Shown here: positions 29,241-37,849 of the stretch, piece after piece
Layout of the letters: each line of letters opens with the position of its first letter
How positions within the stretch are numbered: the first letter of the stretch is position 1
Origin: Dehalococcoidia bacterium
Lineage (GTDB): Bacteria > Chloroflexota > Dehalococcoidia > Lucifugimonadales > UBA3495
NCBI GenBank assembly: GCA_009692925.1
Contig: SHYG01000007.1
Span: forward strand, 1 to 49,873
Length of the DNA stretch: 49,873 bases
Direction of reading: 5' to 3'
Made by a program: the position numbers and the translations under genes
The notes under the pieces: generated by a model
The model's database searches: none
Seen by the model: the letters and a program-made list of their open reading frames with translations, nothing else
What the model was told of the DNA's origin: nothing

Positions 29241-29870
29241 CTACCACACATGGTCAGTTAGGCCAGCGGCCATTGCCGGAGTCTTGAGGTATGGCTTACT
29301 GAGGGTCTTGTGAGGACGGGCGAGGTTGTAGTACATGAAGTAGAGCGCTAGGGCGTGCATGTGGTTCTCCAAGAAATTGGAGAAGGCATTGATCAGGCGA
29401 GTGAACCGGCGCATGGACATTCGCATGGTGAGGTTCTGGCGTTCCACGTAGCTGGTAGAGACGTGGGCTTTGTCGGGGTCGCCCTGGAAGACGTGGGTCT
29501 CAGTGGCGATGCGCTCCGCCGGGCTGTACCGGCGCTGGCCTTCTACAGGCGACTGGCCGTAGACCTTGATTAGCATGGCGTAGTCTATCTCTGCCCCGAA
29601 AGCATTCTCTACCGCTTCCAGGTAAGCCTTGTGGCCGTCGGTGGTCAGTTGGGCACGGTTAGCCAAGCGAGAACGTAGATTGGCTATGAAGTCCATCGCA
29701 TTGGCCCCGTCACGGCCACCCACGTGCCAGCATGGAACCAACTTCGTGTCGGCGTCAATGGCCGTCCAGGTCCAAACGTCCCCATAACCAAACTCGCCTT
29801 GATGCTCTTGCGGGACGTTCTTGGCCTTGGCGTAGACAAAGCTCCAGCTGTCGTCACACTCAAAACTGGA
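29241..29870 (-). pseudogene. IS1-family transposase, 5'-truncated
   Basis: FECDDSWSFVYAKAKNVPQEHQGEFGYGDVWTWTAIDADTKLVPCWHVGGRDGANAMDFIANLRSRLANRAQLTTDGHKAYL...VSTSYVERQNLTMRMSMRRFTRLINAFS...YFMYYNLARPHKTL; no recognisable N-terminal zinc-finger region upstream. Confidence 0.75.
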
Positions 29871-29948
29871 ACAATGTACGACCTCTTCAGATGGTGTTTG
29901 ATTTCACCAAGGACTTGCGGGAAACTTGAGGTGATGGCGGCTTAATAG

Positions 29949-30233
29949 TCATTCGCTTAACTTGCTATTCCACCGTGCTTGAGCCGCCTTCTTTGCAATC
30001 TCACTCCGTTGTTCCGGAGTGAGCTTTGCGGCCCTGGCCTTACCGCCCTTCTGACCGCCTAGCCTACCAAGCGCAACGGCATTGGGATTCTTCCCTGGGG
30101 CCTCTTGGGGTTTCGGTTGTGCGGGTTCGGGCTGCGGCTCTTCCCCCTCGCTGGTTGCCTCTTGCACTACCCGGAAGGCGGTAACGGCGAAGTCGTGTTC
30201 CTTCTTCTTGCGCTTGCTTGAGCGTTCAGCCAT
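29949..30233 (-). CDS. Small basic hypothetical protein
   Basis: MAERSSKRKKKEHDFAVTAFRVVQEATSE...KNPNAVALGRLGGQKGGKARAAKLTPEQRSEIAKKAAQARW. Confidence 0.6.
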   Translation of the reverse strand: MAERSSKRKKKEHDFAVTAFRVVQEATSEGEEPQPEPAQPKPQEAPGKNPNAVALGRLGGQKGGKARAAKLTPEQRSEIAKKAAQARWNSKLSE

Positions 30234-30362
30234 GGTCTTAGCGTAGCATCGGCAAACCACCCCATCAAATCCAAACTGATACACTACCAAGCCACAAGTT
30301 GCGTTGACTTCCATCCAGGGCCGTGGTAAGCTTCCGACACTGTTTACCTATGTGATGTTCCG

Positions 30363-30452
30363 GCGGGAGCTTGGGGCAGCCAGGCTGAGAGGTTCCGATA
30401 CTTCGGGACGACCGTTTATACCTGATCCAGGTAATGCTGGCGCAGGGACGTG
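30363..30452 (+). promoter_or_regulatory. TPP riboswitch (THI box)
   Basis: gcgggagcttggggcagccaggCTGAGAggttccgatacttcgggacgaccgtttatACCTGATCCAGGTAATGCTGGCGCAGGGAcgtg: canonical CUGAGA and ACCUGAUCYRGGUAAUGCYRGCGYAGGGA segments. Confidence 0.95.
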
Positions 30453-30469
30453 ACGCTAAGGTTGTTCAT

Positions 30470-30506
30470 GACCGCCAGAAGCATAGCTTGGCGGTCTTTC
30501 TGTTTT
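30470..30506 (+). terminator. Riboswitch-associated intrinsic terminator
   Basis: GACCGCCA-GAAGCATAGCT-TGGCGGTC followed by TTTCTGTTTT. Confidence 0.8.
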
Positions 30507-30545
30507 AACGGCCCTGGCGGTCAAGTGACAAAAGGAGTAGCTGCC

Positions 30546-31337
30546 GTGTCTGATGACCTAATCATAGCTGGCAAACGGTTCAAGTCCCGCCTGATTCTGG
30601 GCACCGGACGCTACCGGACCATGGAAGAGATGGTCCAGGCGCTGGATGCCTCGGGCACGGAGATGGTCACCGTGGCCATTCGCCGGCTGGACCTGGACGA
30701 CCCCGCCAAGAAGACCATTTTGGACTACATCGACTGGACCCGCTACAACATCCTGCCAAATACTGCCGGCTGCCGTACCGCCGAGGAAGCCCTCTTCGTG
30801 GCCCGCCTGGGGCGTGAAGTGACCCGCACCGACTTCGTCAAGCTGGAGGTCATCCCCGATGCCCGCTACCTGTTCCCCGACCCGGTGGGCACCCTGGAAG
30901 CAGCTAAGCAGCTCATCGCCGAGGGGTTCATCGTCCTGCCCTACATTCACGCCGACCCGGTGCTGGCGATGAAGCTGGAGCAGGCGGGCTGCGCCACCGT
31001 GATGCCCCTGGGATCGGCCATCGGCTCGGGCCAGGGCATCCACACCAAGGAAGAGATTCGGATCATCATTGAGCAGGCCCGCATCCCGGTGGTGGTGGAC
31101 GCCGGCCTGGCGGTGCCCTCCGACGCCGCCTCCGCCCTGGAGATGGGCGCCCAGGCGGTGCTGGTCAACACGGCCATCGCCCAGGCCAAGGACCCGGCGC
31201 TGATGGCAGAGGCCTTCAAGCATGGAGTGGAAGCTGGTCGCAAGGCCTACCAGGCCGGGCGGATCGCGGTACGAACCCAGGCCATCGCCAGCAGCCCCAC
31301 CAGCGACGTGCCCCAGCCGGCGCCGGCGCGCAGCTAG
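30546..31337 (+). CDS. thiG: Thiazole synthase
   Basis: [45 protein letters not shown]...[16 protein letters not shown]...[14 protein letters not shown]...[35 protein letters not shown]. Confidence 0.97.
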   Translation: MSDDLIIAGKRFKSRLILGTGRYRTMEEMVQALDASGTEMVTVAIRRLDLDDPAKKTILDYIDWTRYNILPNTAGCRTAEEALFVARLGREVTRTDFVKLEVIPDARYLFPDPVGTLEAAKQLIAEGFIVLPYIHADPVLAMKLEQAGCATVMPLGSAIGSGQGIHTKEEIRIIIEQARIPVVVDAGLAVPSDAASALEMGAQAVLVNTAIAQAKDPALMAEAFKHGVEAGRKAYQAGRIAVRTQAIASSPTSDVPQPAPARS

Positions 31338-31342
31338 CAGTC

Positions 31343-32017
31343 ATGCCCCTGTGCCTGCCGCAACCCTGTCTCTGCCTGGTCACCGATCGCAGAATTGCCG
31401 TCGGACCGGAGCTGGTGCGCCGGGTGGCGGAGGCGGTGGCCGGCGGCGTGGACTTGGTGCAACTCCGGGATAAGGAACTGCCCGGTGGCAAGCTGCTGCT
31501 GCTGGCTCAGGAACTCCAGCACGCCATTTCTATCTCTGGCCAGGCGTTGCTGGTGATTAACGAGCGGGCCGATGTGGCCGCCGCCTGCGACGCCGACGGG
31601 GTGCAGCTGGGGGAAGATGCCCTGCTCGTGGCCGCCGCGCGGCGCGTTCTCGGGTCAGGCAAGCTGATTGGCCGGTCGGTGCACTCGCTGGAAGGCGCGA
31701 TCCAGGCCGCAGCCCAGGGCGCTGACTTCTTGGTGGTGGGCGCCATGTACGCCACGACATCTCACCCCGGTCTGCCGCCTGCCGGACCGGAGTTGGTGCG
31801 GCGCATCGCCAGGAGTTGCCCCCTGCCCATCATCGGCATTGGGGGCATCCACACCTGCAACGCCGCCGAGGTAGTGCAGTCCGGGGCCTGCGGCGTGGCG
31901 GTGATTACCAGCATTTTGGCGGCGCCCCAGCCTAGGGAGGCTGCCCGGCGACAGAAGCAGAGTTTGCTGGAGGCGTGGAGCAGAACCGGACGTGCGGCTG
32001 CGGCAAAGAACGACTGA
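31343..32017 (+). CDS. thiE: Thiamine phosphate synthase
   Basis: LCLVTDRR...AVAGGVDLVQLRDKELPGGKLL...LVINERADVAAACDADGVQLGEDALLV...GRSVHSLEGAIQAAAQGADFLVVGAMYATTSHPG...PIIGIGGIH. Confidence 0.95.
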   Translation: MPLCLPQPCLCLVTDRRIAVGPELVRRVAEAVAGGVDLVQLRDKELPGGKLLLLAQELQHAISISGQALLVINERADVAAACDADGVQLGEDALLVAAARRVLGSGKLIGRSVHSLEGAIQAAAQGADFLVVGAMYATTSHPGLPPAGPELVRRIARSCPLPIIGIGGIHTCNAAEVVQSGACGVAVITSILAAPQPREAARRQKQSLLEAWSRTGRAAAAKND

Positions 32018-32035
32018 CCCGCCCTGGCCGGGGCC

Positions 32036-32092
32036 GAAATCCCCCCAACCCCCCTTTGCATAGTCTTAGCCAAGCGTAAGGAAAGGGGAGCG
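32036..32092. repeat. Interspersed repeat AAATCCCCCCAACCCCCCTTTGC..GAAAGGGG family
   Basis: gaaatccccccaacccccctttgcatagtcttagccaagcgtaaggaaagggga; similar to 25417-25480. Confidence 0.65.
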
Positions 32093-32125
32093 AGACGGGC
32101 TTTCACCGGAGGAGACAGCGCCAAG

Positions 32126-32329
32126 ATGATTAGCCTGACGGTAAATGGCAAGCCCCGCACTTTGGAGGCCAGCACCGACCTGGCTAGCTTCCTGGCGTCC
32201 TTTGCCGTGAACCTCCAGTTTGTGGCGGTCGGCTACAACGGCGACGTGGTGAAGAAGGAGCGGTTCCCCCACATTCTCCTGCGGCACGGCGACGTGCTGG
32301 AAATTGTGCGGCCCGTGGGCGGCGGCTGA
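32126..32329 (+). CDS. thiS: Sulfur carrier protein ThiS
   Basis: MISLTVNGKPRTLEASTDLASFLASF...VAVGYNGDVVKKERFPHILLRHGDVLEIVRPVGGG with C-terminal GG. Confidence 0.92.
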   Translation: MISLTVNGKPRTLEASTDLASFLASFAVNLQFVAVGYNGDVVKKERFPHILLRHGDVLEIVRPVGGG

Positions 32330-32334
32330 CCGAG

Positions 32335-32595
32335 TTGGAGCCGTCTCAACCTGGCCGCGCCGGCCTGACTCCCGCCACACTGGACGCGTTGCTGGAGGGG
32401 GTCATCCGCACCAATAAGGTCAAGGTGGTGGGCTGGCTGCGCGACAAGCCGGGCTGCTGGGGCTTCCTGGCAGGTCAGGCAGTTTCCGCCAGCCGCAAGC
32501 AGCTGGACCGGCCCTTAACCGACGCCGAGCGCCGCCAGGTGTGGGACCAGCTGTGGCGCTGGCTGGAGGAGATTAAGTCCGGGGTTGGTGGGTGA
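32335..32595 (+). CDS. Small hypothetical protein at the end of the thi operon
   Basis: 86-aa ORF starting 6 bp after thiS; MEPSQPGRAGLTPATLDALLEGVIRTNKVKVVGWLRDKPGCWGFLAGQAVSASRKQLDRPLTDAERRQVWDQLWRWLEEIKSGVGG. Confidence 0.55.
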   Translation: MEPSQPGRAGLTPATLDALLEGVIRTNKVKVVGWLRDKPGCWGFLAGQAVSASRKQLDRPLTDAERRQVWDQLWRWLEEIKSGVGG

Positions 32596-32608
32596 ACGCG
32601 GACATGAA

Positions 32609-32663
32609 GGCAGACAAAGACGTAGGGGCGGGTTTCAAACCCGCCCCTACGTCTTTGTCTGCC
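32609..32663. repeat. Perfect 55-bp palindrome (27-bp arms, 1-nt centre)
   Basis: GGCAGACAAAGACGTAGGGGCGGGTTT-C-AAACCCGCCCCTACGTCTTTGTCTGCC. Confidence 0.95.
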
Positions 32664-32681
32664 CCGACCGCCCCTACGGGT

Positions 32682-33986
32682 TTACCCGATCAGCCCGCAG
32701 CTGACCGAGTTGATGGGCGGCATGTACTCCACCAGCAGCTCCCAGTGGTCGCCGTCGTCGCGAGAGTAGAACACCTGCCGGTTGGCGGTGCCCACGTAGA
32801 TCCCGCAGGGATCTAGGCTGTCCGTCGCCATGCCCTCCCGCATCACGTGCAGGTAGGCATGGCGCTGGGGCAGCCCGCGGGTCAGCGGCTGCCAGTCTTG
32901 TCCGCCGTTGCGGCTGCGATAGACCCGGAACTTGGCCTCAGAGGTGTAGCGCAACATCCCGCCACCCTCGTCGCCCACGGCCTGATCCTCAGGCACCACG
33001 TAGAGGGTGTCGGGGTCCTGGCTGTGCAGCCCCAGCACAAAACCGAAGCGCGAGGGCAACCCCTCGGAGATGTCCTGCCACTCCCGCCCGGCGGAGTCGC
33101 TGCGGTAGACGCCGCAATGGTTCTGCTGGTACAGCGTGTCTGGCCGCGCCGACGGGGACAGGACCTTGTGGGTGCACTGGCCGACTTCTGGGTAACGTTC
33201 TGGCTGAAAGTCAGCCCGCACGCCGTGGTTGGCGGTGTTCCACGTCTTGCCGCCGTCGGTGGTGGCAAACACCCCTGCTGCGGAAATGCCCACCCACATG
33301 CGGAGGGGGTCCGACTGGTACAGGACGATACTGTGCAGGCACAGCCCGCCGGCGCCGGGATTCCACTTGCTGCGGCTAGCAGGGTGCTGAAAAAGGGGTG
33401 GACGGCCCGAAATCGTCCCAATGTTCGTATCTGAGAGTCCGTCCGTTGTTCGCAAGATCGGGGTTTTTCAGCAGCCTGCTAGAGTGCTGCGACAGACTGG
33501 AGATCTCCTGCCAGGTGTGTCCGTCGTTGGTGGACTTGAACAGCGCCGCCGGCTCCACCCCGGCGTAGATCGTCCCCGGTTCGCTGGCGCGGCCTGGCTC
33601 CAGGTGCCACACCCGCTTCAGCGTGTCGTCGCCATCGGCGGCAAAGCGGGGCGACTGCCGGGAAGTGTCCCCGGTGGGGCGCCACATTCTGCTCAATATC
33701 GGGTCGTCCTCAGCGAAAAAGTTGGGCTTCTGCTTTGCGGCGGCCCAGGTGGCTCCCAGATCGTTGGAATGCTCAACATGAGGCCCCCAGATGCCGTGGT
33801 TCACCGCCGCCAGAACATGGCCGGAGCGGGAGTCCCAGGCCAGGTGAAACACGTCTGAGCCAGGGTAGGGGGCCCGGACAACTGCCAGTGCCGACGGTCC
33901 GGCCCGCTGGACAGCAAGAACGAACCCTTGCGGGTGCCGACCATTATCAGAACATCTCCAGGATGCACTGAGATAGCGTCTGCCAT
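32682..33986 (-). pseudogene. BNR/sialidase-like (WD40/YVTN-like) repeat protein, interrupted by MITE and a C-run frameshift
   Basis: Pieces ISVHPGDVLIMVGTRKGSFLLSSGPDRRHWQLSGP / YPGSDVFHLAWDSRSGHVLAAVNHGIWGPHVEHSNDLGATW...ISSLSQHS / SRSKWNPGAGGLCLHSIVLYQSDPLRMWVGISAAGVFATTDGGKTW...VEYMPPINSVSCGLIG form one protein after removing the MITE and adding one C. Confidence 0.85.
33380..33478 (+). mobile_element. MITE-like element copy 3 (99 bp, flanked by CTAG)
   Basis: cagggtgctgaaaaagg...ggtttttcagcagcctg; CTAG at 33376-33379 and 33479-33482. Confidence 0.88.
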
Positions 33987-34078
33987 GTGTGAACCCTCCC
34001 GTGGAATGTCATCGCAGGGGTGGAACGACCCCCTCTAGCTCCCCCTTGGTGATGGGGAGCATAACCAGTCTATCACCC

Positions 34079-35044
34079 CTACGGCGTGAGGATCACCTTG
34101 CCGCGAGTTCCCCGATTGGCCAGATGCTGGTGGGCTTTGGCCGCCTGGGACATGGGCAGCACCTGGTCCACTACCAACTTCGCCTGTCCCTTGGCCACCA
34201 GGGGCAGCAGTTCCGCCCAGGCCTGCTTGTGGTCCAGCCGCCCTGCCGGGGAGCGCCCCATGCTAAAGCCGATGACCGTGCGGTTGGCCGGGAAAATGTC
34301 TGCCGCGGGAATGGTGGCCGGCGTGCCCGAGGCGTTGCCGTAGGCCACCAGTCGCCCGTAAGATGCCACGCAGCGCACGCTCTTTTCCAGCACCGGGCCG
34401 CCCACGCACTCCAGCACCAGTGCCACGCCCTGGCCGTCGGTCTCCTTCTGCACCACCGCCTCAAAGTCCTGGGTGGTGTAGTTGATGGTCACGTCGGCGC
34501 CCAGGGAGCGGGCCAGGTCCAGCTTGTCCTGGGTGGAGGCGGTGGTAATCACCCGCGCGCCCCATGCCTTGGCTAGCTGGATGGCCACCGTGCCCACGCC
34601 GGAAGCGCCCGCCTGCACCAGCACAGTGTCGCCCTTCTGCATCTGGCCCCGGGTCTTCAGCAGGTGGTAGGCGGTGAGGAACACCACCGGCATGCCGCCC
34701 GCATGCACCGGGTTTAGCGTCTCCGGGTAGGGGAAGGCGTAGCTGGCGTTCACCGCCACAAACTCGGCGTTGCCGCCCTGGCCCATGGCCATCACCCGCT
34801 GCCCTACTGTCAGGCCGCTGACGCCCTCACCCAGCTCCACCACCGAGCCGGCGGCCTCCAGCCCCAGCGTGGAAGGCAGGTCGGGGCCAGGGTAGCCGCC
34901 CCGGCGCCGCATGATGTCGGCATAATTGACGCCCGAGGACTCCACCTTGATGAGCACTTGTCCAGTGCGGGGCTTGGGCCTAGGCGTCTCCTCCCAGCGC
35001 AGGACGTTGACATCGCCGAACTCGTGGATGCGAACTGCCTTCAT
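34079..35044 (-). CDS. NADPH:quinone oxidoreductase / zinc-type alcohol dehydrogenase-like (MDR) protein
   Basis: MKAVRIHEFGDVNVLRWEETPRPKPRTGQVLIKVESSGVNYADIMRRRGGYP...VLVQAGASGVGTVAIQLAKAWGARVITTAST. Confidence 0.92.
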   Translation of the reverse strand: MKAVRIHEFGDVNVLRWEETPRPKPRTGQVLIKVESSGVNYADIMRRRGGYPGPDLPSTLGLEAAGSVVELGEGVSGLTVGQRVMAMGQGGNAEFVAVNASYAFPYPETLNPVHAGGMPVVFLTAYHLLKTRGQMQKGDTVLVQAGASGVGTVAIQLAKAWGARVITTASTQDKLDLARSLGADVTINYTTQDFEAVVQKETDGQGVALVLECVGGPVLEKSVRCVASYGRLVAYGNASGTPATIPAADIFPANRTVIGFSMGRSPAGRLDHKQAWAELLPLVAKGQAKLVVDQVLPMSQAAKAHQHLANRGTRGKVILTP

Positions 35045-35144
35045 GTTGCTCCTAGAGCCATCAGCAATCAGCCGTCAGCTTTCAGCCGACACCCTGCACC
35101 AGGGCGCCGGGCTGACTGCTGATAGCTGACCACTGACCGCTCTC

Positions 35145-36131
35145 CTACTCCGGCCCCCGGAACTGGGGTGTCGTCACCACCTCGGGGTTAATCACCCGGA
35201 TGGCCTCCCCGCTGGCGAAGGCACGGATGTCGTCCACCGTGCCGGTGTAGTGCGCACGGTAGGCTTCCTCCGTCACGTAGCCAACGTGGGGTGTCAGCAG
35301 GGTGTTGGACAGCTTGAGGAACGGGTGGTTCTTGGGTAGCGGCTCCACGTCGAAGGTGTCCAGGCCCGCGCCGGCAATGGCCTTGCGCGTCAGCACGTCC
35401 AGCAGCGCCTTCTCGTCCACGATGGGCCCGCGGGAGATGTTGATGAAGTACGCGGTTGACTTCATCAGGCCCAGCTCATGGGCGCCCACCAGTCCCTTGG
35501 TGCGCGGGCTGAGGCGCACGTGGATGGATACGATGTCCGAGTCGCGGAACAGGGTATCCTTGTCCACCAGGGTGACATGGCACTCGGCGGCGCGCTGGGC
35601 GGTGAGGTTTTGGCTCCAGGCGACGACGTTCATGTCCAAGGCGTTGCCCACTTTGGCCACCTGCGAGCCGATGTGCCCCAGCCCCAGCAGGCCCAGGGTC
35701 TTGCCATTCAGCCCCACGCCCACGGTGGTGCCCCACTTGCCCTGGCGGGTGCGCTGGTCCTCCTGGGGTATTTGCCGCGCGATGCCTAGAATCAGCCCCC
35801 AAGTAAGTTCGGTGGGGCCTTCCCCTTCGCCAGTGGTGCCGCACACGGCGATGCCCAGCTCGGTGGCTGCAGCGGTATCGAAGGAGGCGTTGCGCCCGCC
35901 GGAGGTGATCAGCAGCCGAAGCTCCGGCAGGCGGGCCAGCACGGCCTTGGGGAAGGGCGTGCGCTCCCGCATGCCCATGACCACCTGAAAGCCCTTGAGC
36001 CGCCGCACCAGAGCGTCGGGGTCGGCCAGGTGGTCGTGGAAATACTGCACCTGGGTGCCCGGCGGCAGCCGCGACCAGTCCGCCATGCTGTCCGCTACGC
36101 TCTGATAGTCGTCCAGAATTGCTACTTTCAC
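35145..36131 (-). CDS. D-2-hydroxyacid dehydrogenase family protein
   Basis: LGLLGLGHIGSQVAKVGNALDMNVVAWSQN...KSTAYFINISRGPIVDEKALLDVL...AGAGLDTFDVEPLPKNHPFLKLSNTLLTPHVGY. Confidence 0.92.
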   Translation of the reverse strand: MKVAILDDYQSVADSMADWSRLPPGTQVQYFHDHLADPDALVRRLKGFQVVMGMRERTPFPKAVLARLPELRLLITSGGRNASFDTAAATELGIAVCGTTGEGEGPTELTWGLILGIARQIPQEDQRTRQGKWGTTVGVGLNGKTLGLLGLGHIGSQVAKVGNALDMNVVAWSQNLTAQRAAECHVTLVDKDTLFRDSDIVSIHVRLSPRTKGLVGAHELGLMKSTAYFINISRGPIVDEKALLDVLTRKAIAGAGLDTFDVEPLPKNHPFLKLSNTLLTPHVGYVTEEAYRAHYTGTVDDIRAFASGEAIRVINPEVVTTPQFRGPE

Positions 36132-36243
36132 TTTAAGCCTTCTCCTTAAGTGCGTGTGTGGCTATTTCATCCCCCTTGCCAGGGGGGAGAGGTACAACTC
36201 AACCATCGAGAATTCCTATACGTCAAACAGGGGTAATGAGGGA

Positions 36244-37815
36244 TTAACCCGCCGCAATCCAGTCCACAACACGTTCGCCAATCATGACAACCGTGGCATG
36301 GGCGCCGCCTGATCTTGGAATTCGCGGCATCACCGACGCATCGGCGACCCACAACCCTTGTACTCCCTTGACCCGGCAATATTGATCAACCACCGCCATT
36401 GCGTCTGAATCGGGCCCCATCTTGCAGGTCCCGGACACGTGCCTGGCGGTGCCCACGGTTTGGCGTATCCAGCGATCCAACGCGTCGTCGTTAGCCAGGA
36501 TACTATCCGTTGGGAGGATCCGGTATTCGGCCACGTTTTTATACGCAGCTGATTCCAGCAGTTTAGTCGCGAATCGAACGCCTTCCCGTACACGCCGGAT
36601 GTCGTTGGGATGCTGGAGATAGCAGTAGTTGAAAGCCGGCTGTACGCTGGGATCGGCAGACGCCAGCTTGACGTATCCTGAACCGTCGGGCAACCCCAGA
36701 GTACACGATATTCGCGCCACCTGGTCAGGGGAAACTTCACCGCTCAAGTACTTGGTCCGTACCCCAGGGCGGCGCTCCTGCCGTTCGTCAACCGCCGGGC
36801 CGGTCCGCAGCAACATATCGTTGATGGCGTTGGAACCGCGGGAGGTGTAGTGCAAGCTAAAATGCACCGAGTCGACAGCACCCAAGGTGATTCCTTCGCG
36901 GACCTTGAAGCTAACCTGGGCGCTGAGGTGGTTCCAAAGGTTTTGCCCCACGCCGGGCAGCTCACGTACCGTGCGCACCCCAAATTTCTGGAGTTGGTCC
37001 TTGGGCCCGATTCCCGAAAGCATGAGTATGTGGGGCGATTTGATTGCCCCAGCGGTCAGCACTATACGGTCTGCTTCGACGGTGAAAACCTCACCCCCGC
37101 TCTCGACTTCCACGCCAACGGCCTTTAAATTCTTGAACAAGATTTTCCTGACGAAAGCCCTTCCCCTCACCGTGAGGTTAAGGCAGTGTCGCATCGGATA
37201 GAGATGAGTTAGCGCTGTGCTCATTCGCAAGCCGTCCAGGTTGTTAGAAGGAGGCAGACCGATACCAGAGGGGTTTGCGCCATTGGTGTCTTCCGTGGGG
37301 CCGAACCCCGACTGCAAGCAGGCGGCATGGAAGGCCTTTTGGATGTCCGGCCAGGGACCAGACTGGCGGCGCCTTACAGGCAACGGCCCATCAGTGCCGT
37401 GGAAATCGTCCCGAATGTCTAGGTCACGCTCCGACTTCCTAAAGTATGGCAGCACCTTGGAGTAAGACCATTCTGTGTTGCCGAGAGAAGACCAGGAGTC
37501 AAAATCCTCGGGGAATCCCCTTTGCATTGCCTGGCCGTTGATGGACGACCCACCCCCAATCACCTTGCCCTGCGCCACATGGATCTCCCCTTGCTCCTCG
37601 GTGATGGTTCCTCGCAGGGCCCAGTTGTGTTCCGAGTCTTCCGCTTCGGCATATCGTGTGTCGCCGAACTTGATATCGTCCGGAAGGTTCTTCGGGTCCG
37701 GGTAATCCGGCCCAGCTTCCAGCAACAGGACGGAGATTTTCGGATTTTCCGCCAACCGGCTGGCCAACACGGATCCCGCCGCTCCCCCGCCGGCGATAAC
37801 AACGTCATATTTCAT
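36244..37815 (-). CDS. GMC family oxidoreductase
   Basis: YDVVIAGGGAAGSVLASRLAENPKISVLLLEAGPDY...GKVIGGGSSINGQAMQRGFPEDFDSW...VLTAGAIKSPHILMLSGIGP...VSGTCKMGPDSDAMAVVDQYCRVKGVQGLWVADASVMPRIP. Confidence 0.94.
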   Translation of the reverse strand: MKYDVVIAGGGAAGSVLASRLAENPKISVLLLEAGPDYPDPKNLPDDIKFGDTRYAEAEDSEHNWALRGTITEEQGEIHVAQGKVIGGGSSINGQAMQRGFPEDFDSWSSLGNTEWSYSKVLPYFRKSERDLDIRDDFHGTDGPLPVRRRQSGPWPDIQKAFHAACLQSGFGPTEDTNGANPSGIGLPPSNNLDGLRMSTALTHLYPMRHCLNLTVRGRAFVRKILFKNLKAVGVEVESGGEVFTVEADRIVLTAGAIKSPHILMLSGIGPKDQLQKFGVRTVRELPGVGQNLWNHLSAQVSFKVREGITLGAVDSVHFSLHYTSRGSNAINDMLLRTGPAVDERQERRPGVRTKYLSGEVSPDQVARISCTLGLPDGSGYVKLASADPSVQPAFNYCYLQHPNDIRRVREGVRFATKLLESAAYKNVAEYRILPTDSILANDDALDRWIRQTVGTARHVSGTCKMGPDSDAMAVVDQYCRVKGVQGLWVADASVMPRIPRSGGAHATVVMIGERVVDWIAAG

Positions 37816-37849
37816 GGTACCTCCTTAAAATGACCAGTCTTGTCCGAAA

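Noticed and set aside
36168-36195. CCCCCTTGCCAGGGGGG hairpin
   Set aside because: Plausible terminator-like hairpin but no U-tract and too short to place confidently in a repeat family.
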